Below are positions 44,765 to 54,793 of a DNA stretch of 64,000 nt, in pieces. The stretch lies in the NCBI RefSeq assembly GCF_038624605.1, contig NZ_CP152020.1, positions 1,667,312 to 1,731,311 of the forward strand. Direction: 5' to 3'. The notes below the pieces were generated by a model, which saw only the letters and a program-made list of their open reading frames with translations, did not search any database and was not told the origin of the DNA. The translations under genes and the position numbers were made by a program. The stretch comes from Psychrobacillus sp. FSL K6-4046. Its GTDB lineage: Bacteria; Bacillota; Bacilli; Bacillales_A; Planococcaceae. Positions within the stretch are counted from its first letter, which is position 1. Each line of letters starts with the position of its first letter.

Positions 44765-45619
44765 GTGGCAGATAATCTTATTAATGGGAAAGAAATAGCT
44801 GGAAAAGTAACTGAAAAAGTGAAAGAACGTGTGGAACATCTAAAATCAAAGGGTATTACACCAGGATTAGCGGTTGTATTAGTTGGAAGTGATCCAGCTT
44901 CTCAAACCTATGTGAATAGTAAAACACGAACGTGCGAAAGACTCGGTATGTATTCTGTTATGATAGAACTAGAAGAAAACATATCCGAAGAAGAACTATT
45001 AACTCACGTTAACAAGCTAAACGACGATGATAAGATACACGGTATTCTAGTTCAATTACCACTACCAAAGCAAATAAATGAGGATAGAGTAATTGCAGCT
45101 ATATCTCCATTAAAAGATGTAGATGGTTTTCATCCAGTAAATGTCGGTAAGATGCTCATTGGGCAACCTACTTTCTTATCCTGTACGCCCTTTGGTGTAA
45201 TGAAACTTTTAGAATATAGCGATATAGCATTAGAAGGGAAGCACGCTGTAGTTATTGGGAGAAGTAACATCGTTGGCAAACCAATGGGTCAGCTCCTTTT
45301 ACAAAAGAACGCTACAGTAACCTACTGCCACTCGAAAACAAAAGACTTACATAGCTTTACAAAACAAGCAGATATTTTAGTAGTAGCAACTGGTCAGCCG
45401 AAAATGATCAATGCTAGTCACTTAAAAGAAGGTGCGGTTGTAATAGATGTTGGGATTCACCGTAATGAAGACAATAAACTATGCGGCGACGTAGACTTTG
45501 CTTCTGCTAAAGAAATTGCTTCTAAAATCACCCCTGTTCCTGGTGGTGTAGGTCCAATGACTATTGCAATGTTAATGGAAAATACATGCCTTGCAGCAGA
45601 GAATACACTAGATAAATAA
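44765..45619 (+). CDS. folD: Bifunctional methylenetetrahydrofolate dehydrogenase/cyclohydrolase
   Basis: Interconverts 5,10-methylene-, methenyl- and 10-formyl-THF with NADP. The 284-residue protein has the catalytic YVNSKTRTCERLG lysine region, GILVQLPLPKQI, the NADP loop VVIGRSNIVGKPMGQLL and PGGVGPMTIAML. GTG start with AAGGGGCG upstream. It supports the one-carbon pool together with the gcv operon and the cyclo-ligase. Confidence 0.96.
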   Translation: MADNLINGKEIAGKVTEKVKERVEHLKSKGITPGLAVVLVGSDPASQTYVNSKTRTCERLGMYSVMIELEENISEEELLTHVNKLNDDDKIHGILVQLPLPKQINEDRVIAAISPLKDVDGFHPVNVGKMLIGQPTFLSCTPFGVMKLLEYSDIALEGKHAVVIGRSNIVGKPMGQLLLQKNATVTYCHSKTKDLHSFTKQADILVVATGQPKMINASHLKEGAVVIDVGIHRNEDNKLCGDVDFASAKEIASKITPVPGGVGPMTIAMLMENTCLAAENTLDK

Positions 45620-45623
45620 GCTG

Positions 45624-45653
45624 AAAGCTGTTCTACAAGAGAACAGCTTTTAC
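45624..45653 (+). terminator. Hairpin between folD and xseA
   Basis: AAAGCTGTTCT pairs perfectly with AGAACAGCTTT around 5 bases, but only TTT follows. It may terminate folD partially. Confidence 0.65.
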
Positions 45654-45681
45654 CTTGTCAACAGTCTTGGGAGTTGATTGG

Positions 45682-47031
45682 ATGTCTCAAACATATTTAA
45701 CTGTAAAAGCCTTAACTAAATACATAAAAAGAAAATTTGATGCGGATACTCATTTGCGAGATGTTTACGTAAAAGGAGAACTTTCAAATGTAAAGGTTCA
45801 CTCTAGTGGTCACATTTATTTCACTTTAAAAGACGAATCTGCTCGTCTGACCTCAGTTATGTTTGCTATGAACGCTCGTAGCCTTAAATTCAGACCTGAG
45901 AGTGGTATGAATGTGCTAGTTCGAGGGGACATTAATGTATTTGAGGCAGCAGGACAATATCAGTTGTATGCCTCTTCTATACAGCCAGATGGTATTGGCG
46001 AGCTTTTTTTAGCCTTCGAACAGCTAAAGAAAAAGCTAGAACAAGAAGGACTTTTTCATCCAAATAGGAAAAAACGACTGCCTGCATTTCCTAAAAAAAT
46101 TGGAGTCGTCACATCGAAGACAGGTGCAGCGATTCGAGATATTTTGACTACGCTCGAAAGACGTTACCCAATTAGTGAGGTTATCGTTTTCCCTAGTATC
46201 GTCCAAGGCCCTCAAGCAGCCCCTTCTATCGTAAAATCCATTAAACAAGCTAATACCCTAGGAAGTATTGATGTATTAATCGTTGGTAGAGGTGGAGGAT
46301 CCATAGAGGACTTATGGGCATTTAACGAGGAAATTGTTGCTCGGGCAATAGCAGAAAGCAGTGTTCCTATCATTAGTGCGGTGGGACATGAAACAGATAC
46401 AACTATTGCTGACTTTGTATCTGATTTAAGGGCACCAACACCGACAGCAGCTGCAGAAATGGCTGTCCCAAGCAAAGAAAATCTTATGAAGAACATTCTA
46501 TCTTATCAGTCTGCAAGTCTTCACTTTATTACTAAAAGACTGACGGATGAAAAAAACAGATACGAAAGAGCAATCACCTCACCAGTCATGGCAACTCCTG
46601 AAAAATTATATCGTCCCTTTATAGAGAGATATATTCGAACGGAACAGCAACTGAATCGAGAGGTTAATCGATTATTTGGTGACAAAGTGCGCAACTTTTC
46701 TCAGTTAGACAATCGGTTCAAACAGCTTTCACCGCAAAGATTGATTACATTACAATCTAAACATTTGGTAACTAGTACAAATCAACTGAACCAAGCAATG
46801 ATTGCGGCTTTTGAAAAAAATCGTCAACAATTTATTGGGTCGTTAAGAACCTTGGAGGCTCTAAATCCTCTAAAAATCATGGACCGCGGCTACAGCATTA
46901 CTTATAAGGATGGCCAAGTAATCAAGTCGATAGATGAAGTTCAAAAAGGTGATACAATCGCTGTCACTTTACCTGATGGTCAAATAGATGCCATAGTTCA
47001 ACAAGCAGTGAGTAAAGAGGGGGTAAAATAA
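45682..47031 (+). CDS. xseA: Exodeoxyribonuclease VII large subunit
   Basis: Single-strand exonuclease subunit. The 449-residue protein starts with the OB-fold domain (YLTVKALTKYIKRKFDAD, then VKGELSNVKVHSSGHIYFTLKD), followed by the catalytic domain (VVTSKTGAAIRDIL, VGRGGGSIEDLWAFNEE, SAVGHETDTTIAD) and a long coiled coil. ATG 45682 is preceded by TTGGGAG at 8 bases. xseB follows after one base. Confidence 0.95.
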   Translation: MSQTYLTVKALTKYIKRKFDADTHLRDVYVKGELSNVKVHSSGHIYFTLKDESARLTSVMFAMNARSLKFRPESGMNVLVRGDINVFEAAGQYQLYASSIQPDGIGELFLAFEQLKKKLEQEGLFHPNRKKRLPAFPKKIGVVTSKTGAAIRDILTTLERRYPISEVIVFPSIVQGPQAAPSIVKSIKQANTLGSIDVLIVGRGGGSIEDLWAFNEEIVARAIAESSVPIISAVGHETDTTIADFVSDLRAPTPTAAAEMAVPSKENLMKNILSYQSASLHFITKRLTDEKNRYERAITSPVMATPEKLYRPFIERYIRTEQQLNREVNRLFGDKVRNFSQLDNRFKQLSPQRLITLQSKHLVTSTNQLNQAMIAAFEKNRQQFIGSLRTLEALNPLKIMDRGYSITYKDGQVIKSIDEVQKGDTIAVTLPDGQIDAIVQQAVSKEGVK

Positions 47032-47032
47032 C

Positions 47033-47254
47033 ATGGCAAAAAAAGAGATTCCATTTGATGAAGCAATGCTCCAATTAGAACAAATTGTTCGTCAGCTAGA
47101 GCAAGGGGATGTCCCGCTTGAAAATGCAATCGAGCTCTACCAAAAAGGGATGGAGCTATCTAAACTTTGCAGTGATAAATTACAAAGCGCTGAAAAACAA
47201 TTAGTTTCCTTTATGGGGGAAAATAAAGAAGAGGTAGGGCAAAATGATGAGTAA
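47033..47254 (+). CDS. xseB: Exodeoxyribonuclease VII small subunit
   Basis: A 73-residue helical protein with PFDEAMLQLEQIVRQLEQGDVPLE and ALELYQKGM-type sequence. Several copies wrap the XseA coiled coil. AGAGGGGG precedes the ATG. Its end overlaps ispA by 11 bases. Confidence 0.95.
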   Translation: MAKKEIPFDEAMLQLEQIVRQLEQGDVPLENAIELYQKGMELSKLCSDKLQSAEKQLVSFMGENKEEVGQNDE

Positions 47255-48128
47255 CTTACAAACATTTATTGAAACCAACCTTCCACATATTGAACTCCAG
47301 CTCGAGTCAATTATAAATAACATTAAAGCTCCACATGAATTAAAAGAAGCTATGCTTTACTCTCTTAGAGCAGGCGGTAAGAGAATTAGACCGTTATACA
47401 CTCTTGCTGTGTTGCAAGAACTTGGAGTGGAAAATGTAGAAGCTATAAAAGTTGCCAGTACTATAGAGATGATTCATACCTATTCTTTAATACATGATGA
47501 CTTACCTAGCATGGACAATGATGATTTACGCAGAGGTAAGCCTACTAACCATAAGGTTTTTGGTGAAGCTTTAGCAATTCTTGCAGGGGATGCCTTAGTA
47601 ACACTAGCATTCGGCATTATAGCTAGACTCAAAGACTTGGAGCCGAGCCAAAAAGTTCGCTTGATTGATCAATTAAGTATGGCATCAGGAGCGGAAGGTA
47701 TGGTAGGCGGTCAAGTTTTAGATATGCTTGGAGAAGGTAAGAGACTTTCTTTAGAAGAGTTAGAAGAGGTACATCTGAACAAAACTGGAGCATTATTATC
47801 TTATAGTATTTTAGCTGGCGGAATAATTGCCAATGCAAACGAAGATATTATGAAAGCTCTCCATCAATATTCCATCCATATTGGACTAGCTTTTCAAATT
47901 CAAGATGATATTTTAGACGTTGAAGGTACTTCTGAGCAATTAGGTAAAACTGCTGGAAAAGATATTTTGAGTGAAAAAAATACTTATCCTTCTATTTTAA
48001 CTTTGGCTGGTGCTAAGGAACAATTACAGAAGCAGTATAATTTGGCCATTGAGGCGTTACATCCTGTAACACTAAACAAGGGACTTTTAGTAGAATTAGC
48101 CGACTACATAACAAAAAGATCAAAATAA
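47244..48128 (+). CDS. ispA: Farnesyl diphosphate synthase (polyprenyl synthetase)
   Basis: Joins IPP with DMAPP and GPP to give FPP. The 294-residue all-helical protein has the first Asp-rich motif DDLPSMDNDD with RRGKPT, the KTGALL motif, and the second Asp-rich motif DDILDVEG. Two adjacent ATG codons (47244, 47247) are possible starts. It lies next to dxs, so isoprenoid supply genes are grouped. Confidence 0.94.
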   Translation: MMSNLQTFIETNLPHIELQLESIINNIKAPHELKEAMLYSLRAGGKRIRPLYTLAVLQELGVENVEAIKVASTIEMIHTYSLIHDDLPSMDNDDLRRGKPTNHKVFGEALAILAGDALVTLAFGIIARLKDLEPSQKVRLIDQLSMASGAEGMVGGQVLDMLGEGKRLSLEELEEVHLNKTGALLSYSILAGGIIANANEDIMKALHQYSIHIGLAFQIQDDILDVEGTSEQLGKTAGKDILSEKNTYPSILTLAGAKEQLQKQYNLAIEALHPVTLNKGLLVELADYITKRSK

Positions 48129-48211
48129 ATAGCGTATAATTTTGTTTTATAAGCAAATATTGATATGATTATACCTAGCTTTATTAAAGGAAATCTAAAA
48201 GAAGGTGAGTG

Positions 48212-50113
48212 ATGGCAATGGATTTAACTTCAATTTCTAGTCCATCCTTTTTAAAACGTTTAGACAATGAACAATTAAAGGACTTAAGTGAAGATATTCG
48301 ATCGTTTTTAATAGAAAAGTTATCAGTTACAGGTGGACATATTGGACCTAACTTAGGTGTAGTTGAATTAACTGTGGCACTGCATAAAGCTTTTAATAGC
48401 CCAGATGATAAATTTCTTTGGGATGTTGGACACCAGGCATACGTTCACAAAATCTTAACTGGCCGTGCAGATCAATTCGATACGCTACGCCAATTTAAAG
48501 GACTATGTGGATTTCCTAAAATGATTGAAAGCGAGCACGATGTATGGGAGGCAGGGCATAGCTCTACTTCTCTTTCTGCCGCAATGGGAATGGCAAAAGC
48601 TCGTGATATTCAAAAGAAGAAAAACTTTGTGATACCTATTATTGGTGATGGGGCTCTCACAGGTGGTATGGCTCTTGAAGCATTGAATCATATCGGTCAT
48701 GAAAAAACAGACATGATTGTCATTCTAAACGATAATGAGATGTCGATTGCTCCAAACGTAGGAGCATTGCATAATGTATTGGGTAAATTACGTACTCATG
48801 GAACGTATAACAAGGCTAAGGATGAAATTGAATCCTTGCTGAAAAAAATTCCAGCTGTTGGCGGTAAACTAGCAGGTACTGCAGAACGCTTAAAAGATTC
48901 GTTAAAGTATCTACTAGTTTCTGGAGCATTTTTTGAAGAACTAGGCTTCACTTACCTTGGACCAATTGATGGGCATAGCTTTGAAGACCTAGAAGAAAAC
49001 TTGAAAAATGCGAAAAAAATGAAGGGCCCAGTCCTTATTCATGTGATTACGAAAAAAGGAAAAGGCTTCAAACCGGCTGAACAAGATAAAATAGGTACTT
49101 GGCATGGTACAGGTCCTTATAAAATGGAGACTGGTGACTTTGTGAAGTCTGCCTCTAAAGCACCTTCTTGGAGTGCACTAGTAGCCGAAACTGCAAGAAA
49201 ATTAGCTCGTGAAGATAATCGTATTGTAGCAATTACTCCAGCTATGCCGGTTGGTTCTAAATTGGAAGGGTTTGCATCAGAATTCCCTGATCGAATGTTC
49301 GATGTAGGGATAGCAGAGCAGCACGCCACTACAATGGCAGCTGGAATGGCAGCTGAAGGGATGAAACCGTTATTAGTCATCTATTCTACATTCCTTCAAC
49401 GAGCATATGATCAAGTTTTACACGATATTTGCCGTCAAAAGTTAAATGTAGTAATTGGTATTGACCGTTCAGGTCTAGTAGGAGCAGATGGAGAAACGCA
49501 TCAAGGCGTATTTGATATTTCCTTCCTTCGACATATGCCTAATATGGTCATCATGATGCCAAAAGATGAAAATGAAGGACAACATATGGTAAAAACTGCG
49601 TTTGACTATTCTGATGGCCCAATTGCCCTACGCTACCCTCGTGGTAACGGACTTGGCGTCCCAATGGACGAAGAGCTAACTCCTATTCCAATCGGGTCTT
49701 GGGAAGTACTAAAAGAAGGTAGTCAAGCCGTGATTCTAACATTTGGAACTACTATTCCAATGGCATTAAAGGCAGCAGACGAGCTAAGTAAATTAAATAT
49801 CTCTGTAGAAGTAGTAAATGCTCGTTTTATCAAACCACTTGATGAAGCAATGCTCAAAGATATTCACTCGCGTAATATGCCTATTATTACAGTTGAAGAA
49901 AGCGCCTTGCAAGGTGGATTTGGAAGTGCTGTATTGGAATATTATAACGAACAAAATTTACAAGCAAATGTTAAAAGAATTGGTATTCCTGATATGTTTA
50001 TTGAACATGGAGATGTTAATCAATTGCTCGAAGAAATTAATATTACAAGCGATAGCATAATCGATTTAGTAAAATCTACTTTAAAAGAAAGCCCAAGGTA
50101 TATCTCCTCATGA
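48212..50113 (+). CDS. dxs: 1-deoxy-D-xylulose-5-phosphate synthase
   Basis: First enzyme of the MEP isoprenoid pathway, condensing pyruvate with glyceraldehyde 3-phosphate using thiamine diphosphate. The protein of about 633 residues has [17 protein letters not shown], the TPP motif GDGALTGG...[18 protein letters not shown] with the catalytic Glu, and the transketolase C-terminal domain. Starts GTG 48209, ATG 48212 and ATG 48218 are all in frame; AGAAGGTGA best fits 48212. The stop overlaps the next ATG by 4 bases. Confidence 0.96.
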   Translation: MAMDLTSISSPSFLKRLDNEQLKDLSEDIRSFLIEKLSVTGGHIGPNLGVVELTVALHKAFNSPDDKFLWDVGHQAYVHKILTGRADQFDTLRQFKGLCGFPKMIESEHDVWEAGHSSTSLSAAMGMAKARDIQKKKNFVIPIIGDGALTGGMALEALNHIGHEKTDMIVILNDNEMSIAPNVGALHNVLGKLRTHGTYNKAKDEIESLLKKIPAVGGKLAGTAERLKDSLKYLLVSGAFFEELGFTYLGPIDGHSFEDLEENLKNAKKMKGPVLIHVITKKGKGFKPAEQDKIGTWHGTGPYKMETGDFVKSASKAPSWSALVAETARKLAREDNRIVAITPAMPVGSKLEGFASEFPDRMFDVGIAEQHATTMAAGMAAEGMKPLLVIYSTFLQRAYDQVLHDICRQKLNVVIGIDRSGLVGADGETHQGVFDISFLRHMPNMVIMMPKDENEGQHMVKTAFDYSDGPIALRYPRGNGLGVPMDEELTPIPIGSWEVLKEGSQAVILTFGTTIPMALKAADELSKLNISVEVVNARFIKPLDEAMLKDIHSRNMPIITVEESALQGGFGSAVLEYYNEQNLQANVKRIGIPDMFIEHGDVNQLLEEINITSDSIIDLVKSTLKESPRYISS

Positions 50114-50928
50114 GTAAGATACCAAAAGAGAGAGTAGATATACTCTTAGTAGAACAAGGGTTGTTTGAAACGAGAGAAAAAGCTAAACGTGCTATTATGG
50201 CTGGGCTTATCTACAAGAATGAAGAAAGAATAGATAAGCCAGGAGAAAAAATAGAGGTCTCTTCTGTATTAACGGTAAAGGGACAGGTTTTAAAATATGT
50301 AAGCCGTGGTGGTTTAAAGCTAGAAAAAGCAATCGAACAGTTTGATCTAGAGATTAAGGATAAAATTATGTTAGACATTGGCTCTTCTACTGGTGGATTC
50401 ACAGACTGTGGACTTCAAAATGGAGTGACACATGCTTACGCATTAGATGTCGGTAGTAATCAATTGGCTTGGAAAATCAGGCAGGACCCACGTGTAACGG
50501 TAATGGAAAAAACAAATTTCCGTTATTCTACGCCTGCTGATTTCCAAGAAGGCCTACCGTCGTTTGCTTCTATCGATGTTTCTTTTATATCCCTTAAGCT
50601 TATCTTCCCAACTTTAAAGACAATCATCGTTCCAAACGGAGATGTGATTGCTTTAGTTAAGCCTCAGTTTGAAGCTGGAAAAGATAGAGTTGGTAAAAAG
50701 GGTGTAGTGAGAGATAAGGCAGTGCATATAGATGTGCTCAACGATATAGCAACTTTTGCCGAAAGCCAAGGCTTCCAATTGAAAAATGTTTCTTATTCAC
50801 CTATTACGGGTGGTGAAGGAAATATAGAATTTCTATTCCATTTAGTTAGTGTGAATCCTGAAGAGGTTCTCCCTCATACGTTCGACTTTGAAAAACTTGT
50901 CAATGAGGCTCATAATTTATTAAAATAA
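50110..50928 (+). CDS. TlyA family rRNA methyltransferase (YqxC-like)
   Basis: A 272-residue protein with an N-terminal S4 RNA-binding domain (about residues 6-66) and an FtsJ-like methyltransferase domain. The latter has the SAM motif [17 protein letters not shown] and the later [11 protein letters not shown] and LVKPQFEAG. Relatives such as TlyA 2'-O-methylate 16S/23S rRNA; the Bacillus protein is less studied. Coupled to dxs by ATGA overlap. Followed by a terminator. Confidence 0.88.
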   Translation: MSKIPKERVDILLVEQGLFETREKAKRAIMAGLIYKNEERIDKPGEKIEVSSVLTVKGQVLKYVSRGGLKLEKAIEQFDLEIKDKIMLDIGSSTGGFTDCGLQNGVTHAYALDVGSNQLAWKIRQDPRVTVMEKTNFRYSTPADFQEGLPSFASIDVSFISLKLIFPTLKTIIVPNGDVIALVKPQFEAGKDRVGKKGVVRDKAVHIDVLNDIATFAESQGFQLKNVSYSPITGGEGNIEFLFHLVSVNPEEVLPHTFDFEKLVNEAHNLLK

Positions 50929-50930
50929 TT

Positions 50931-50957
50931 CGCGACTCCCCAAGAGTCGCGTTTTTT
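50931..50957 (+). terminator. Terminator after the tlyA-like gene
   Basis: A perfect 8-bp GC-rich stem (CGCGACTC and complement) with a 5-base loop and TTTTTT. Confidence 0.92.
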
Positions 50958-51026
50958 CTTGTTACTTTTGCAATGTAATGCTAAGGTATAATTAAAACAG
51001 TATATTTATACAGCAAGGAGCTCATT

Positions 51027-51476
51027 ATGAATAAAGGACAACGGCATATTCGTATTAGGGATATAATAGCGAATTTTGAAATTGAAACACAGGATGATTT
51101 AGTCGATCATTTAAAAAATGCTGGGGTTAACGTTACTCAGGCTACGGTATCCAGAGATATTAAGGAACTACATTTAGTAAAGGTGCCCTTACCAAATGGT
51201 AACTATAAGTACAGTTTGCCTGCAGACCAACGATTTAATCCTATGCAAAAGCTGCATAGAGCATTAACAGATGCCTTTGTTAGTATCGATGGAGCAAGTC
51301 ATTTTTTAGTTATGAAAACTTTACCAGGTAATGCTCATGCTATTGGCTCGCTGATCGATTATTTGGATTGGGAAGAGATATTGGGGACTATTTGTGGTGA
51401 CGACACGTGCTTAATCATTTGTAGGACAGAAGAAGATAGTCAAACTTTAAAAAATCGTTTACTGGAAATGCTGTAA
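51027..51476 (+). CDS. ahrC: Arginine repressor/activator
   Basis: A 149-residue ArgR family regulator. The N-terminal winged helix has [20 protein letters not shown] and [16 protein letters not shown]. The C-terminal hexamerisation and arginine-binding domain has [13 protein letters not shown] and the Asp pair in [10 protein letters not shown]. It represses arginine synthesis and activates arginine breakdown. CAAGGAG precedes the ATG. The gene stands before recN, as in B. subtilis. Confidence 0.94.
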   Translation: MNKGQRHIRIRDIIANFEIETQDDLVDHLKNAGVNVTQATVSRDIKELHLVKVPLPNGNYKYSLPADQRFNPMQKLHRALTDAFVSIDGASHFLVMKTLPGNAHAIGSLIDYLDWEEILGTICGDDTCLIICRTEEDSQTLKNRLLEML

Positions 51477-51551
51477 TATCCAATGGCTTCATGTGTAATT
51501 CTGTAATTCCGATTGTTTTGTCAAAAATGAACAGCTATCAAAAGTGTAATC

Positions 51552-51645
51552 ATTGATCAGCACGGCCTCTTTCCGTGGTGTAAGAAGTCTTAAGAGCATA
51601 GGTGTGATGTCTTACTAGTCATGGATTCGGGGTCTGCGTGCTACC
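51552..51645. repeat. Decayed copy of the dispersed palindromic repeat
   Basis: ATTGATCAGCACGGCCTCTTTCCG at the left resembles the left arm of copy A. GTGTGATGTCTTACTAGTC (51602-51620) matches GTTGTGATGTCTTATTTGTC in copy A (41495-41514) at nearly every base. The right arm is damaged. It lies in the 255-base gap between ahrC and recN. Confidence 0.55.
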
Positions 51646-51731
51646 ATCTTAAAAGGTGTTCAACTAAAATGTGTATACAAAGAAAGTGAATTACCTATAA
51701 CGATACAGATTTTTTAAACAGAGGTGATAAT

Positions 51732-53435
51732 TTGTTAAAAGAACTTTCCATTAAAAACTTTGCTATTATAGACGAGCTATCAGTTGGCTTCGACGAAGGA
51801 CTAACTGTATTAACTGGTGAGACTGGTGCTGGTAAATCCATTATTATAGATGCAGTTCATTTACTCTGTGGAGGTAGAGGCTCACAGGAATTTATTCGAC
51901 ATGGAGCACGGAAAGCTGAACTGGAAGGATTATTCATCATAACAGATCCACAACATAGTGTTTTTAAGAAAATGTTTGACGTTGGTATAGATGTCGACGA
52001 CGAAACTATTATTCTCCGTAGAGATTTAAATGATTCTGGAAAAAGTGTCTGTAGAGTTAATGGAAAATTAGTTACTATAGGCATTCTAAGAGAGATTGGT
52101 GCTAGTTTAATAGATATTCATGGCCAACATGAAAGCCAAGAACTTATGGACGACAAAGCTCATATTCATTTACTAGACCAGTTTGCTGGCGAAGACTTAA
52201 AGGTAGTAAAAGAAAATTATAAAGAATTGTTCCATAAATATAAAAAATGGAAAAAAGAACTTGCGACATTAACGGAAAACGAACAACAAATAGCGCACAA
52301 AATAGATTTGTACACTTTTCAAGTAGAGGAAATAGCGGAAGCACAGTTGAAAAGTGGAGAAGAAGAATTGCTCCAAAATGAAAAAAAGAAATTATTAAAC
52401 TTTCATAAGGTGTTCGACAAGATGAGTAATTCCTATGAAGCTATTTTAGGAGAATCTAAAGGATTAGATTATATAGGAACTGCAATGTCAGATTTAATGG
52501 ATATATCCGATGTTGATGATAATATGAAGGAGTTAAGCGAAAGCGTATCTTCTGCTTTTTATATATTACAGGATGCCGCCCACCAGCTTAAAAATGAGCT
52601 GGATGAGATGGAATATGATAGCAATCAGTTGCTTGAGGTGGAAGAGAGACTTGCAACTATTCAAACGTTAAAGAGAAAATATGGCTCATCCATTGAAGAA
52701 ATTTTAGAATACAAAGATCAAATTCAGCATAGCCTAAGCCAATTAGTCAATCGAGATGAACAGATTCAAAAAATGGGTGAAAAAATAAAGCAAATTGAAA
52801 TTGATCTCCAGCTAGAAGCAAATGAATTGACCGTAAAACGTAAAATTGCTGCTGAAAAGTTAAGTAAAGCAATTATGGAGCAGCTTAAAGAGTTATATAT
52901 GGAAAAAGCTACTTTTTCAGTTATGTTTCACGAGCAGTCTAACCAAACGTATAATGAAGATGGCTTAGATGACTTGTCATTTTACATTTCTACAAATGTG
53001 GGAGAGCCATTAAAAGCATTAACGAAAATAGCGTCCGGAGGAGAACTTTCTCGTATGATGTTGGCCCTAAAAAGCATTTTTTCAAAACATCAAGGGATTA
53101 CTTCCATCATTTTCGATGAAGTAGATACAGGAGTTAGCGGACGTGTTGCTCAGGCCATAGCGGAGAAAATAGCTGGCATTGCTACGAATTCTCAGGTTTT
53201 GTGCATTTCTCATCTTTCTCAGGTTGCAGCAATGGCAGATCAGCATTTGTTAATCCGAAAAGAAGTGACTGGAAACAGAACATATACATTATTGGAGGAA
53301 ATAACAGACAATAAACGAGCTGAGGAATTGAGCCGAATGATGTCAGGTACCGAAATAACTACGACCACATTAAAACACTCCAAAGAATTATTAAAAATTG
53401 CAAATGAACGTAAAAAAATATTAAGAAACTCCTGA
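51732..53435 (+). CDS. recN: DNA repair protein RecN
   Basis: SMC-like ATPase that gathers broken DNA ends in the RecA pathway. The 567-residue protein has Walker A TGETGAGKSIIIDAV near the N-terminus, a long central coiled coil (about residues 150-365), then LASGGELSRMMLALK, Walker B TSIIFDEVDTGVSG and CISHLSQVAAMADQH. TTG start with GAGGTGAT upstream. Directly downstream are spoIVB and spo0A, as in B. subtilis. Confidence 0.96.
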   Translation: MLKELSIKNFAIIDELSVGFDEGLTVLTGETGAGKSIIIDAVHLLCGGRGSQEFIRHGARKAELEGLFIITDPQHSVFKKMFDVGIDVDDETIILRRDLNDSGKSVCRVNGKLVTIGILREIGASLIDIHGQHESQELMDDKAHIHLLDQFAGEDLKVVKENYKELFHKYKKWKKELATLTENEQQIAHKIDLYTFQVEEIAEAQLKSGEEELLQNEKKKLLNFHKVFDKMSNSYEAILGESKGLDYIGTAMSDLMDISDVDDNMKELSESVSSAFYILQDAAHQLKNELDEMEYDSNQLLEVEERLATIQTLKRKYGSSIEEILEYKDQIQHSLSQLVNRDEQIQKMGEKIKQIEIDLQLEANELTVKRKIAAEKLSKAIMEQLKELYMEKATFSVMFHEQSNQTYNEDGLDDLSFYISTNVGEPLKALTKIASGGELSRMMLALKSIFSKHQGITSIIFDEVDTGVSGRVAQAIAEKIAGIATNSQVLCISHLSQVAAMADQHLLIRKEVTGNRTYTLLEEITDNKRAEELSRMMSGTEITTTTLKHSKELLKIANERKKILRNS

Positions 53436-53466
53436 AGACCTGTAACTTTTGGGTCTTCTTTTTTTA
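53434..53466 (+). terminator. Terminator of recN
   Basis: GAAGACC pairs with GGTCTTC around an 11-base loop, followed by seven T residues. It includes the recN stop. Confidence 0.82.
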
Positions 53467-53530
53467 TCAATTATTTACCTCACATAGAGTTCACAGCAAA
53501 GGACATAGTAAGATGTATGGGAGGTGAAAT

Positions 53531-54487
53531 ATGAAAAAAAGCTATCGAATTTGGTCGCTTTTGCCAATACTTTTCTTTACTTTGTTCTTTCTAAGCACCA
53601 CTGCATTCGCTTCAAAAATAACAGTTGTTCCACTTGGGCAATCTATTCAGATCGACCTCCAGTATGGATCTGTGTTTCTTAATCACGATGTGTTGTTAGA
53701 AGATGACTATTGGCTAAAATCTGGTGATGCAATTCATCAAATAAATGACCAAACGGTATCTAACATTGATGATTTAAAAAGGCAATTAAAAAATAAGAAA
53801 CAAATTATTATCCAGTATGAGCGAGATAAAAAAATGTATACGAAAGATATTACGCCAGATCAAATGATGAAATTATTCCCTTTCTTGCGAGATGCAACTG
53901 AAGGAATAGGAACGCTCACTTATTATGACCCAGAAACAAATGAATTTGGTGCACTTGGGCATCAAATAGTAGACCATTCTTCTGGCGTTACTCCAAAATT
54001 CTCAGAAGGCTCTATTTATTTGTCTTCCATTCAACAAATCAAAAAAAGTATTCCAGGAAAACCTGGGTATAAGATTACTTCGCATGAAAACAACACTCCA
54101 CCTATAGGGGGAGTAAATGAAAATAATGTTTATGGGGTTTTTGGCAAGCTAGAAAACAAAGCATTAGCAAATATACCGATGCAACAAATGTCAGTTGCAG
54201 AAAAAGAAGAAATAACGACAGGTAAAGCAATTATGCGAACATCAATCGATGGTGAGAAAGTGCAGGACTTTACAATAAATATCTCATCTGTGGAAGGACA
54301 TCTATTTCAGTTTACGGTAACTGATTCCCAGCTCATTAAAAGGACTGGTGGTATTCTTCAAGGCATGAGTGGAAGCCCAATTCTTCAAGCTGACAAAATA
54401 ATTGGGGTTGTTACTCATATGTACGTGGATAAACCAAAAAACGGGGCTGCTTTAGCTATAACAGAGATGATGAAGAAAAATCCATGA
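53531..54487 (+). CDS. spoIVB: SpoIVB serine peptidase, short form
   Basis: Forespore-secreted protease (family S55) that cuts SpoIVFA and so triggers pro-sigma-K processing. The 318-residue protein has an N-terminal membrane signal (residues 9-27), a PDZ domain (about 45-105) and the peptidase domain. The triad is intact: His144 in GALGHQI, Asp265 in VTDSQLI, Ser280 in QGMSGSP. The Asp-Ser distance of 15 equals that of B. subtilis. The protein is about 108 residues shorter than the B. subtilis one (426), mainly before the PDZ domain. GGGAGGTG precedes the ATG. CATAGTA at 53504 with a poor -35 could be a sigma-G promoter. Confidence 0.93.
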   Translation: MKKSYRIWSLLPILFFTLFFLSTTAFASKITVVPLGQSIQIDLQYGSVFLNHDVLLEDDYWLKSGDAIHQINDQTVSNIDDLKRQLKNKKQIIIQYERDKKMYTKDITPDQMMKLFPFLRDATEGIGTLTYYDPETNEFGALGHQIVDHSSGVTPKFSEGSIYLSSIQQIKKSIPGKPGYKITSHENNTPPIGGVNENNVYGVFGKLENKALANIPMQQMSVAEKEEITTGKAIMRTSIDGEKVQDFTINISSVEGHLFQFTVTDSQLIKRTGGILQGMSGSPILQADKIIGVVTHMYVDKPKNGAALAITEMMKKNP

Positions 54488-54494
54488 TTTTATG

Positions 54495-54525
54495 AAGGCT
54501 ACATCCATTTGGGTGTAGCCTTTTG
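54495..54525 (+). terminator. Terminator of spoIVB
   Basis: AAGGCTACATCC pairs with GGGTGTAGCCTT (G-U allowed), loop ATTT, followed by TT. Confidence 0.82.
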
Positions 54526-54582
54526 TAATTGCTTAGCAAATTATAAAATAAATTCTGAAAACCTATGGATAAAAAAACATAG

Positions 54583-54776
54583 GCGGCTTGCGCTTTTCTA
54601 TTTTGTCTAGCGCAAGCAGCCTTGCCCCTCGGGGTCAAATGGATAAAAGGTGCTCCTGCGCAAGCTTGTCGCAAACAAGAGCGTTTGTGGTGGCTGAGGG
54701 ACTGCCTCCTCGCTTTTTCCCATTTGCCTGTCGGGGCAGAAATAGGCGCTTGCGCTTTTCTTGTATAAAAGCTTAA
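54583..54776. repeat. GC-rich dispersed-type repeat with internal palindromes
   Basis: The block opens with GGCGGCTTGCGCTTTTC and closes with GGCGCTTGCGCTTTTC in the same direction. Inside, GCTTGCGC is mirrored by GCGCAAGC at 54611, and GCCCCTCGGGGTCAAATGG (54626) by CCATTTGCCTGTCGGGGC (54719). GC content is well above the flanks. Short frames cross it but lack ribosome binding sites. It fills the middle of the 455-base gap between spoIVB and spo0A. Confidence 0.65.
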
Positions 54777-54793
54777 AATGTAAATAACTATAA

